A model generated the notes under the pieces. The model did not search any database, had not been told where the DNA came from, and saw nothing but the letters and a program-made list of their open reading frames with translations. A program made the translations under genes and the position numbers. From an uncultured Oscillospiraceae bacterium (GTDB lineage: Bacteria; Bacillota; Clostridia; Oscillospirales; Oscillospiraceae): a DNA stretch of 14,361 nt. How positions within the stretch are numbered: the first letter of the stretch is position 1; each line of letters begins with the position of its first letter. The DNA lies in assembly GCA_910588455.1 (NCBI GenBank), contig CAJUPG010000053.1:1-14361 (forward strand), written 5' to 3'. Below are positions 5,893 to 11,978 of this stretch, piece by piece.

Positions 5893-6048
5893 TTAAGCCT
5901 TTTCAAATACATCCTTGCCCAAGCCGCAGACAGGGCATACCCAGCTGTCCGGGACCTGGTCCCAGGGGGTGCCGGGGGCGACGCCGTTGTCGGGGTCGCC
6001 TGCGGCGGGGTCGTATTCATAGCCGCAGGGGCAGACATACTTGTCCAT
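5893..6048 (-). CDS. Rubredoxin with atypical CPCG first knuckle
   Basis: A 51-residue one-iron electron carrier. The pattern is characteristic: MDKYVCPCGYEYDP, GDPDNGVAPGTPW (18-29) and SWVCPVCGLGKDVFE (35-49). The second iron knuckle C38-P-V-C41-G is standard. The first is C6-P-C8-G, one residue shorter than the usual C-x-x-C-G. The reading frame is intact, so this is an in-frame codon difference rather than a frameshift. The ATG at 6048 is preceded by AGGGGGAA. It lies 17 bp after reverse rubrerythrin in the same operon and probably delivers electrons to it for peroxide reduction, as in clostridial NADH-rubredoxin-rubrerythrin chains. The terminator at 5847-5889 closes the operon. Confidence 0.9.
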   Translation of the reverse strand: MDKYVCPCGYEYDPAAGDPDNGVAPGTPWDQVPDSWVCPVCGLGKDVFEKA

Positions 6049-6065
6049 TTGCCGTTCCCCCTGAA

Positions 6066-6605
6066 TCAGCCGAAGTAGCGCTTCAGCAGGCCCTCGAAGG
6101 CCTTGCCGTGGCGGGCCTCGTCCCGGGCCATCTCGTGGACGGTATCGTGGATGGCGTCCAGGCCCAGCTCCTTGGCCTTCTTGGCGATGGCGAACTTGCC
6201 GGCGGTGGCGCCGTTCTCCGCGTCCACCCGCATCTCCAGGTTCTTCTTGGTGGAATCGGTAATCACCTCGCCCAGCAGCTCGGCGAACTTGGCGGCGTGC
6301 TCGGCCTCCTCATAGGCAGCCTTCTCCCAGTACAGGCCGATCTCGGGATAGCCCTCCCGGTGGGCCACACGGGCCATGGCCAGGTACATACCGACCTCAG
6401 TGCACTCGCCGGTGAAGTTCTCCCGCAGACCCTGCAGGATCTCCGCATCCACGCCCTGGGCCACGCCCACAACGTGCTCGGCAGCCCAGCTGCGCTCGCC
6501 GGTCTGAGCCTTGAACTTCTCCGCGGGAGCCTTGCAGACGGGGCAGGACTCGGGGGCGCTGTCGCCCTCGTGGACATAACCGCAAACAGTGCAAACGTAC
6601 TTCAT
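6066..6605 (-). CDS. Reverse rubrerythrin (peroxide reductase)
   Basis: A 179-residue protein with a rubredoxin-like domain first (residues 1-35; iron ligands C5, C8, C21, C24) and a ferritin-like diiron four-helix domain after (about 40-179). This order is opposite to classical rubrerythrin and defines the reverse rubrerythrins of Clostridia. Diiron ligand motifs are visible: GECTE (66-70), EEAEH (99-103, ExxH) and RDEARH (161-166, ExxH). Family role: reduction of H2O2 to water using electrons from NADH via rubredoxin or its reductase, in the cytoplasm. The ATG at 6605 has AGGAGG 8 nt upstream, overlapping the end of perR, so it is co-transcribed with that regulator; rubredoxin follows after 17 bp. 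Confidence 0.92.
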   Translation of the reverse strand: MKYVCTVCGYVHEGDSAPESCPVCKAPAEKFKAQTGERSWAAEHVVGVAQGVDAEILQGLRENFTGECTEVGMYLAMARVAHREGYPEIGLYWEKAAYEEAEHAAKFAELLGEVITDSTKKNLEMRVDAENGATAGKFAIAKKAKELGLDAIHDTVHEMARDEARHGKAFEGLLKRYFG

Positions 6606-6618
6606 GAAAATTTCCTCC

Positions 6619-7029
6619 TTATATTGTTTGATTTGCCGGATGGTTTTGACAGGCATTGCAAATGCCGTAAAAGGTGAGCTCGTGGCGCTGAACCACAAAC
6701 CCGTATTGCGAACTGACGGCCTCGTCCAGCTGTTCCCCCGCGTGAATGTCGTGGAGGTCCAGGATTCCGCCGCAGCTTTGGCAAACAAAGTGACTGTGGG
6801 GCCGGGTGTCCCAGTCGAAGTGCTCCTGCCCGTTGACCACGCCCACGCTCTGGATGGTCCCCTGCTGCTGGAAAAACAGCAGATTGCGATAAACCGTCCC
6901 CAGGCTCAGGTCCGGATGCTCCGGCTTGAGGGCCTGGTAAATCCATTCGGCGGAGGGGTGGGTGGAGGTGCTTCGTATAACGCGGAGGATGGCCTCTCGC
7001 TTTTTGCTGTATCGGGTGGCTTTCTCCAT
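6619..7029 (-). CDS. perR: Fur/PerR-family peroxide-type regulator
   Basis: A 136-residue Fur-family repressor. The N-terminal winged helix has HPSAEWIYQAL (24-34) and LSLGTVYRNL (41-50), the family recognition helix. The structural zinc site is C83-x2-C86 and C124-x2-C127. A regulatory metal region includes H70, H78 and H80. Placement directly before reverse rubrerythrin and rubredoxin makes a PerR (peroxide-sensing) role more likely than Fur or Zur. I chose ATG 7029 (MEKATRY) because TAAGGAG precedes it by 7 nt; upstream ATGs lack ribosome sites. It is first gene of the operon, with stop and next ribosome site adjacent. I see no clear TTATAAT-type Per box near the promoter, so autoregulation is unproven. 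Confidence 0.86.
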   Translation of the reverse strand: MEKATRYSKKREAILRVIRSTSTHPSAEWIYQALKPEHPDLSLGTVYRNLLFFQQQGTIQSVGVVNGQEHFDWDTRPHSHFVCQSCGGILDLHDIHAGEQLDEAVSSQYGFVVQRHELTFYGICNACQNHPANQTI

Positions 7030-7069
7030 GGCCGGCTCCTTAACAGTAGTCATTCTTGTTTGTGCCTGC

Positions 7070-7098
7070 ATTGTATCACACACGCCCGCATTTGTAAA
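7070..7098 (-). promoter_or_regulatory. Promoter of perR operon
   Basis: On the minus strand TTTACA (7098-7093), 17-bp spacer, TACAAT (7075-7070), with an extended TGA before the -10. It lies downstream of the uracil permease stop and serves perR, reverse rubrerythrin and rubredoxin. Confidence 0.85.
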
Positions 7099-7110
7099 GA
7101 GTATTTTGGG

Positions 7111-7131
7111 AAAAAATCGGAATTTTATTCC
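7111..7131 (-). terminator. Weak terminator after uracil permease
   Basis: On the minus strand GGAAT-AAA-ATTCC is followed by GATTTTTT. The stem is only 5 bp and A/T-rich, so termination may be incomplete. It starts 3 bp after the permease stop codon and ends 13 bp before the perR -35. Confidence 0.55.
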
Positions 7132-7134
7132 TGC

Positions 7135-8487
7135 TTACTGGTGGACGCCCCGATTTTTATCCCCCTGGGGGTTGGAGCCGAATTCATAATCGTTGCCGGG
7201 CAGGATGGCGTTGAGGAGGATTCCCGCCAGAGAGGCGATGGCAAGGGAGGTGAGCGTAATATGGGTCCCGGCCACGGTGAAGGTAAGGCCGTTGGAGAAG
7301 CCCAGGCCGCACACCAGAATCACCGCCGCGATAATCAGGTTCCGCGACTTGGTGAAATCCACTTTATTTTCCACAATGTTCCGCACGCCGATGGCGGAGA
7401 TCATGCCGTACAGGATGAAGGACACACCGCCCACCAGAGCGGTGGGCATGGAGCCGATCACCTCCGCCATTTTGGGAATGAAGCCCAGAACGATGGCAAA
7501 TACCGCGGCAATCCGGATCACCCGGGGGTCGTGGACGCCGGACAGCTCCAGCACGCCGGTGTTCTCCCCATAGGTGGTGTTGGCGGGGCCGCCGAACAGG
7601 GCGGACAGAGAGGTGGCCAGACCGTCGCCCACGAGCGTACGGTGCAGGCCGGGGTTTTCAATAAAATTCTCTCCCACAGTGGCAGAGATGGCGGACATAT
7701 CGCCGATGTGCTCCATCATGGTGGCCAGGGCGATGGGGGCCATCACCAGGATGGCGGTCACGTCAAACCGGGCCAGCTGGAAGGGGGGCAGGCCCACCCA
7801 ATTTGCCTTGGCTACCCCGGCGAAGTTCAAAATGGCGGAGCCGTCCGCATTGGTCATGCCGCAGGCGTTCATCACAATGGCGGCCAGGTAAGCCACCACG
7901 ACCCCCATCAGAATGGGGATGATCCTAAACATACCCTTGCCCCAGATGTTGAAGATAATGATGGTGCCCAGGGCCACCAGGGCCAGGGGCCAGCAGGTGG
8001 AGGCGTTGCTTACGGCGGAGGGAGCCAGAGACATACCGATACATACGATCATGGGCCCGGTGACCACCGGGGGCAGGAAGCGCATCACCTTGCGCACCCC
8101 CGCCACCTTGAAGAGCAGGGCCAGGATCAGATACAGCAGCCCCGCCACTACTACGCCGCCGCAGGCGTAGGACAGCTTGGTCTGTGGGTCCATGCCGGCA
8201 TAGATGCCCGTGTCCAGGCCGGCCACTGTGGCAAAGCCGCCCAGAAATGCGAAGGAGGAGCCCAGAAAGGCCGGGATTTTCAGTTTGGAGCATACGTGGA
8301 AGAAGAAGGTACCCACGCCGGCGAAAAACAGGGTGGTCTGGATATTCAGGGGCAGGCCGTAGCTCTGGACCAGAATGGGGACCAGAATGGTGGCGCCGAA
8401 CATGGCAAACATATGCTGCACACCCAGCAGCAGCATTTTCGGCATACCCAGGGCCCGCGCATCTCGAATTGCTTGTTTATTTTCCAT
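7135..8487 (-). CDS. uraA: Uracil permease, NCS2 family
   Basis: A 450-residue membrane transporter of the NCS2 (nucleobase:cation symporter-2) family, about 14 membrane spans. The UraA signature NTTYGENTGV (303-312) is intact. The two uracil-contacting glutamates of E. coli UraA (E241, E290; 49 apart) have counterparts at E259 (MEHIGD) and E308, also 49 apart, supporting uracil rather than xanthine/urate. It imports uracil with protons for pyrimidine salvage. ATG 8487 (MENKQ) is chosen for GGGAG just upstream; extending it further would enter the terminator hairpin. No pyrR or other pyr gene is adjacent. Expression is probably controlled by the leader ORF and attenuator upstream. Confidence 0.9.
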   Translation of the reverse strand: MENKQAIRDARALGMPKMLLLGVQHMFAMFGATILVPILVQSYGLPLNIQTTLFFAGVGTFFFHVCSKLKIPAFLGSSFAFLGGFATVAGLDTGIYAGMDPQTKLSYACGGVVVAGLLYLILALLFKVAGVRKVMRFLPPVVTGPMIVCIGMSLAPSAVSNASTCWPLALVALGTIIIFNIWGKGMFRIIPILMGVVVAYLAAIVMNACGMTNADGSAILNFAGVAKANWVGLPPFQLARFDVTAILVMAPIALATMMEHIGDMSAISATVGENFIENPGLHRTLVGDGLATSLSALFGGPANTTYGENTGVLELSGVHDPRVIRIAAVFAIVLGFIPKMAEVIGSMPTALVGGVSFILYGMISAIGVRNIVENKVDFTKSRNLIIAAVILVCGLGFSNGLTFTVAGTHITLTSLAIASLAGILLNAILPGNDYEFGSNPQGDKNRGVHQ

Positions 8488-8511
8488 AATATTCTCCCTT
8501 CTTTTGTCCAG

Positions 8512-8540
8512 AAAAAAAGACAATCAAAAACTGATTGCCT
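8512..8540 (-). terminator. Attenuator hairpin in uracil permease leader
   Basis: In the minus-strand RNA, AGGCAAUCA (8540-8532) pairs with UGAUUGUCU (8526-8518), with one G-U pair and a 5-nt loop, and is followed by U6 (8517-8512). This intrinsic terminator sits between promoter and permease, 24 nt before the permease ATG, so it must be bypassed for expression. The stop codon of the leader peptide is embedded in the right arm. Confidence 0.8.
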
Positions 8541-8586
8541 TCTCTGTCAAACGGGGGAAAAAACGACCCATCCAAAAACGGCCCAT
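8524..8586 (-). CDS. Leader peptide of uracil permease (20 aa)
   Basis: A 21-codon ORF in the permease leader encoding MGRFWMGRFFPRLTEKAISF. The ATG at 8586 is preceded by AGGGGGAGAG (8600-8591), a good ribosome site, and lies about 20 nt after the predicted transcript start. U runs occur at 8578-8574, 8563-8558 and 8530-8526, the last immediately before the UGA (8526-8524) inside the terminator stem. A ribosome reaching the last codons would prevent the hairpin from forming. The design matches the logic of the E. coli pyrBI leader (slow polymerase at U runs when UTP is low, ribosome catches up, terminator is disrupted). It is not conserved evidence: I only see this one sequence. Confidence 0.62.
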   Translation of the reverse strand: MGRFWMGRFFPRLTEKAISF

Positions 8587-8613
8587 CGCTCTCTCCCCCT
8601 TTCTGTCTGGGCT

Positions 8614-8642
8614 ATCATACCAGAATCCCTTCCAAAAGGCAA
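8614..8642 (-). promoter_or_regulatory. Promoter of uracil permease
   Basis: On the minus strand TTGCCT (8642-8637), 17-bp spacer, TATGAT (8619-8614), extended by TGG. The start is expected near 8607, giving a leader of about 120 nt containing the leader ORF and attenuator. A 13-bp palindrome, GTAAAA-A-TTTTAC (8643-8655), abuts the -35. Confidence 0.8.
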
Positions 8643-8716
8643 GTAAAAATTTTACCCTCCATTTTGGGATAGTTTCCCTGTTCCGGATTAAACTGAAGAG
8701 GAAAGGAGATGAGTAC

Positions 8717-9604
8717 ATGCTGCAAAACAGAAGAACGGACCTGGCTCTGGAGGCCCGGGAGCTCTGGCAGGAGAGCGCCGGGGAACAGACCCGCCTGAAG
8801 GGGGTCCATGCCTGGGACAGCCAGCGGGAGGGCTACCCCATCACCACAGTAAAGATCCTGGACCAGGAGGGTGCCCAGGCCCTGGGCAAGCCGGTGGGTA
8901 CCTATGTGACCCTGACGGTGGACGCTCTGGAGCGCCGGGAGGAGGACGCCTTTGGCCGGGCGGTCCGGGCAGTGGCCGCGGAGCTGTCCGGGCTGCTGGA
9001 GGGGGTGGACGGTCCTGCCCTGGTGGCCGGTCTGGGCAACCGGGCCATTACCCCCGACGCCATCGGTCCCAAGGTCCAGGAGCATATTCTGGTGACCCGG
9101 CATCTGGTGGACCAGGTCCCGGACCACTTTGGGGCCTTCCGGCCGGTGGCCTGCGTGGCGGCGGGAGTGCTGGGGACCACGGGGGTGGAGAGCGGCGAGC
9201 TGGTGGGGGCGCTGGCGGAACAGCTGAAGCCCGCCTGCGTCGTCGCCGTGGACGCATTGGCCTCCCGGTCGTTAGACCGGCTGTGCCGGACCATTCAGAT
9301 TGCGGACACGGGCATCGCTCCTGGGTCCGGGGTGGGCAACCACCGGCGGGCCCTGAACCGGGAGAACTTAGGGGTGCCGGTGATTGCGGTGGGAGTCCCC
9401 ACGGTGGTGGACGGGGCCACGCTGGCGGCGGACCTGCTGGGGACGGCGGACCTGCCCCCTCTAGGCAAGGGCCGGGATTTGCTGGTAACCCCCAAGGACA
9501 TCGACAGCCAGGTGGGTGATCTGGCCAAGGTTATTGGCTATGGGATTACCCTGGCCCTCCAGCCGGGACTGTCTCTGGAGGATATGGAGCTGCTGATGAG
9601 TTAG
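8717..9604 (+). CDS. gpr: Spore germination protease GPR
   Basis: A 295-residue aspartic-type endopeptidase (family A25) that degrades small acid-soluble DNA-binding proteins during germination. Hallmarks: RTDLALEA at the N-terminus (6-13, near the zymogen processing region), GLGNRAITPDAIGP (105-118) with candidate catalytic D114, VDALASRSLDR (178-188) with candidate D179, DTGIAPGSGVGNHR (197-210) and VTPKDID (257-263). It is shorter than Bacillus GPR (about 370), mainly at the C-terminus, as in many Clostridia. ATG 8717 has AAGGAG 6-8 nt upstream. The gene should be forespore-expressed; I see no convincing sigma-A promoter, and only a poor GGATA/GGATTAAACTG pair at 8667-8695. A REP-like repeat rather than a terminator follows. 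Confidence 0.93.
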   Translation: MLQNRRTDLALEARELWQESAGEQTRLKGVHAWDSQREGYPITTVKILDQEGAQALGKPVGTYVTLTVDALERREEDAFGRAVRAVAAELSGLLEGVDGPALVAGLGNRAITPDAIGPKVQEHILVTRHLVDQVPDHFGAFRPVACVAAGVLGTTGVESGELVGALAEQLKPACVVAVDALASRSLDRLCRTIQIADTGIAPGSGVGNHRRALNRENLGVPVIAVGVPTVVDGATLAADLLGTADLPPLGKGRDLLVTPKDIDSQVGDLAKVIGYGITLALQPGLSLEDMELLMS

Positions 9605-9617
9605 CAGATTATATGCA

Positions 9618-9637
9618 GGGCGGCCTTTGGCCGCCCC
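9618..9637. repeat. GC-rich REP-like inverted repeat, copy 2
   Basis: Perfect 8-bp arms GGGCGGCC (9618-9625) and GGCCGCCC (9629-9636) around TTT, then CTAC. It matches copy 1 at 5570-5592 in opposite orientation over 17 bp. It lies 13 bp after the gpr stop and just before the two-component promoter. It has no U tract, though the hairpin may protect or weakly terminate the gpr mRNA. Confidence 0.72.
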
Positions 9638-9640
9638 TAC

Positions 9641-9669
9641 TTGTCAAAGGGAAAAATCTTTGATAGAAT
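9641..9669 (+). promoter_or_regulatory. Promoter of two-component operon, with dyad
   Basis: TTGTCA (9641-9646), 17-bp spacer, TAGAAT (9664-9669) with extended TGA. A 6-bp inverted repeat TCAAAG (9644-9649) / CTTTGA (9658-9663) fills the spacer and could bind a regulator, possibly the encoded response regulator. Confidence 0.78.
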
Positions 9670-9706
9670 AAATAAAAAGAGTTTCGATCCGGCGGGGGGT
9701 GTCGTT

Positions 9707-11011
9707 ATGCAGAATATCCAAACGCCCCGCTGGCGGGCGGCCCGGTGGGAGCGCCGCCTGCTGACCGCCCTGGCCACTGCCTTTTGCTCGGAGCTCTTTT
9801 TTTCCATTTGGGTGGATAATTTCCGGGTGTCGGCGGCGGTGGTGCTCTATCCGGTGCTGCTGCTCACTTTGATGCAGGACAGCCAGGGGGCGGGCACCGG
9901 GGCCATCACCGCCCTGACGGTGCTGACGGTCCGGGTGATGGTGGGGACCCTCCAGGGGGAACCGCCCCTGGCGGCGGCGGTACAGGAGTATTCCGGGGCC
10001 CTGTTCTATCTGTGCTACGAGCTGCTGCTCTCCCTCCAGGTCCGGGACCGGCGCAAGGCCCCCCTGGATACCCTGGGGCGCAGCTTCTTTGTATGCGACT
10101 TCTGCTCCAACATACTGGACCTGAGCCTGTCCAAGGGGGGGATGCCGGAGCTGTCCTCTCTGGGATGGCTGTGCGCCCTGGCCCTGGGGCGGGCGGTGCT
10201 GGCGGTGCTGGGGCTGTGGGCCATGCGGCGCTACCGGCGGCTGCTGCTGGAGGAGGAGCACGAACGGCGGTATCAACGGCTGTTTTTGATGACCGCCAAC
10301 CTGAAAAATGAGCTGTACTTTCTCAAAAAGGACACAGAACATATTGAGGGCGTTATGACCCGGGCCTACCAGCTCTATGAAGAGCTGGTAGGGGGCAGCG
10401 CCGGGGAGGCGCTGCCCCAGCTGGCTCTGTCCATCGCCCGGGACGTGCATGAGGTGAAAAAGGACAACCTGAGCATCATTCGGGGCATCGAGCGGGAGGT
10501 GGCCGGGGCCTACGATCAGGAGTCCATCCGGATGTCCGACCTGCTGCGGATTCTGGAGGACACCACCTATGATTTTCTCCGGGAACAGAAGCTGAATGTA
10601 CAGCTGGAGTGCTGGTGCGGAGAGGATTTCCGCACCGGGGAGCACTACCGGCTCATGTCCATTCTGAAAAATCTGGTCACCAACGCGGCGGAGGCCATTC
10701 AGGGCCAGGGGGCACGCAGCGGTCAGGGGCTGATCCTGGTGGATGTACGGCGGAACGGAGCCTGTCTGTCCCTCACCGTCCGGGACAACGGACCGGGGCT
10801 GTCGGACCGGGCCATGCAGAACCTGTTCCGGGTGGGCTACTCCACCAAATTCGACCCGGAGACCGGCAATATCAACCGGGGGGTCGGGCTGGCGGCAGTG
10901 CAGTTCATGGTGGAGGAGCTGGGGTGCTCCATTCAGGTGGACAGCGACGGGGGGGCCCGCTTCCGGGTGACCATCCCCATGGAGCGGGTAGAGAAAGGAG
11001 AAAAACCGTGA
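9707..11011 (+). CDS. Sensor histidine kinase, GlnK (YcbA)-like
   Basis: A 434-residue membrane kinase. The N-terminal region (about 20-175) is hydrophobic with about 5-6 helices and little extracytoplasmic loop. A coiled-coil/linker (175-235) follows. The phospho-acceptor region ARDVHEVKKDNLSIIRGIE has H248, in the HExxN style of the CitA/DcuS/GlnK group. The GHKL ATPase has N-box NLVTNAAEA (322-330), G1 DNGPG (360-364) and G2 GVGL (392-395). I chose ATG 9707, preceded by GGGGGG; an upstream TTG at 9641 lies in the promoter -35. Its stop overlaps the response-regulator start by GTGA. In Bacillus subtilis, GlnK/GlnL respond to glutamine and activate glutaminase/glutamine transport genes. The downstream gltS here supports a glutamine/glutamate role, but the signal is inferred. 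Confidence 0.85.
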   Translation: MQNIQTPRWRAARWERRLLTALATAFCSELFFSIWVDNFRVSAAVVLYPVLLLTLMQDSQGAGTGAITALTVLTVRVMVGTLQGEPPLAAAVQEYSGALFYLCYELLLSLQVRDRRKAPLDTLGRSFFVCDFCSNILDLSLSKGGMPELSSLGWLCALALGRAVLAVLGLWAMRRYRRLLLEEEHERRYQRLFLMTANLKNELYFLKKDTEHIEGVMTRAYQLYEELVGGSAGEALPQLALSIARDVHEVKKDNLSIIRGIEREVAGAYDQESIRMSDLLRILEDTTYDFLREQKLNVQLECWCGEDFRTGEHYRLMSILKNLVTNAAEAIQGQGARSGQGLILVDVRRNGACLSLTVRDNGPGLSDRAMQNLFRVGYSTKFDPETGNINRGVGLAAVQFMVEELGCSIQVDSDGGARFRVTIPMERVEKGEKP

Positions 11012-11847
11012 AGATCTACATTGCGGAGGACGATACCTCTATTATTGGCATCCTGGAGGACATTGTGGAGGGCAGCGGCCTGGGCACTGTATGCGGGGAC
11101 AGCGGAGGCGAGCCGGTGGACGTGGCCCAGGTGCTGGCCCTGAATCCGGACCTGGTGCTGGTGGATCTGCTGATGCCGGGGAAGGACGGCATCCAAGTGG
11201 TCCGGGAGCTGAAGGAGGCGGGGTGCCGGTCCAAGCTGATTATGATCTCCCAGGTGGCCAATAAAGAGATGGTGGCCAAGGCGTATTTAGCCGGAGTTGA
11301 CTTTTTTATCAACAAGCCCATCAATTTGATTGAAGTCCGGCAGGTGATTAAAAACGTCCGGGCCCAGGTGGAAAACGAGCGGGACCTCCACGCCATCCAG
11401 AGCGTGTTTACCGCCAAGCAGGCCCCGGCCGTCCCGGCGGCCCAGAAGGAGGAGCGCCGGCGCAAGCACCTGCAATACACCCTCAGCCAACTGGGGATGG
11501 CGGGGGAAAAGGGGGCCAAGGACATTGTGGACCTGTGCCTGCTGCTGATGGAGCGGGGGGAGCAGGCCTCCCAGGTGGGGGTGGGGGCCCTGTGCGCCCA
11601 GTTGAGCAAAAACCCCAAGTCCATGGAGCAGCGGGCCCGCCGGGCGGTGGAGCGGGGGCTGTTCCACGTGGCCAGCCTGGGGGTGGAGGATTTCAACAAC
11701 GAGATTTTCAGCTACTACTCCGCCCGGCTCTTCCCCTTTCAGGAGGTCCGGGCCGAGATGGCCTACATCCAGGGCCGGGGGGGCCGGGGAAAGGCCAATT
11801 TGAAGCATTTTTTGGACGGAATGCTGGCGGCGGCGGACGACGACTAG
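11008..11847 (+). CDS. Response regulator, GlnL (YcbB)-like
   Basis: A 279-residue regulator starting at GTG 11008, overlapping the kinase stop (GTGA) with AAAGGAG 7 nt upstream. The receiver domain (1-120) has the acidic pair D8/D9, phospho-acceptor D53 (VDLLMPGKDG), S81 and K103 (INKP). After an Ala/Pro/Lys-rich linker (about 135-152), the C-terminal domain (155-279) is not a common winged helix but matches the YcbB DNA-binding type: HLQYTLSQLGMAGEKGAKDI, SKNPKSMEQRARRAV, FNNEIFSYYSARLFPF and NLKHFLDGML. Homologue GlnL of B. subtilis controls glutamine utilisation genes. The adjacent gltS, with repeats upstream, is the probable target. The tail AADDD is acidic. Confidence 0.87.
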   Translation: MKIYIAEDDTSIIGILEDIVEGSGLGTVCGDSGGEPVDVAQVLALNPDLVLVDLLMPGKDGIQVVRELKEAGCRSKLIMISQVANKEMVAKAYLAGVDFFINKPINLIEVRQVIKNVRAQVENERDLHAIQSVFTAKQAPAVPAAQKEERRRKHLQYTLSQLGMAGEKGAKDIVDLCLLLMERGEQASQVGVGALCAQLSKNPKSMEQRARRAVERGLFHVASLGVEDFNNEIFSYYSARLFPFQEVRAEMAYIQGRGGRGKANLKHFLDGMLAAADDD

Positions 11848-11851
11848 CTTG

Positions 11852-11946
11852 TTGCACAAAAATCCAGCAGGAAAATCGTGCAAACTGTGGAACTTTCCCG
11901 GGGCGCTGAGGGAATTTGAAGGGAATTGAAGGGTGCTCTCTACAAT
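11852..11946 (+). promoter_or_regulatory. gltS promoter region with candidate regulator sites
   Basis: TACAAT at 11941-11946 is the best -10. The best -35 is TTGAAG at 11916-11921, with a rather long 19-bp spacer, typical of an activated promoter. Direct repeats GGGAATTTGAA and GGGAATTGAA (about 11910-11930) overlap the -35. Further upstream, immediately after the response-regulator stop, TTGCAC (11852-11857) and GTGCAA (11878-11883) form an inverted pair 20 bp apart. These are candidates for response-regulator binding. Confidence 0.5.
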
Positions 11947-11978
11947 ACTACCATATTTTGTGTAAAGGAGAGAGGCAC

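Noticed and set aside
8512..8586. A PyrR-protein binding loop in the uracil permease leader
   Set aside because: A CAGAGAAGGC segment loosely recalls the PyrR recognition loop, but it forms part of the terminator left arm and I see no proper stem-loop for it. The leader-peptide model fits better, though an alignment could revive the idea.
6589..8646. A 685-codon plus-strand frame opposite perR and uraA
   Set aside because: Very long but antisense to two well-recognised genes. It is His/Gly/Gln-rich and would cross promoters and the attenuator.
8667..8695. Forespore-type (sigma F/G) promoter for gpr
   Set aside because: GGATA and GGATTAAACTG match the consensus only partly and the spacing is short; too weak to annotate as a feature.
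9618..9637. REP-like hairpin as the gpr terminator
   Set aside because: There is no U tract after the stem, and the same element occurs elsewhere with T residues on the wrong side, so it is annotated as a repeat.
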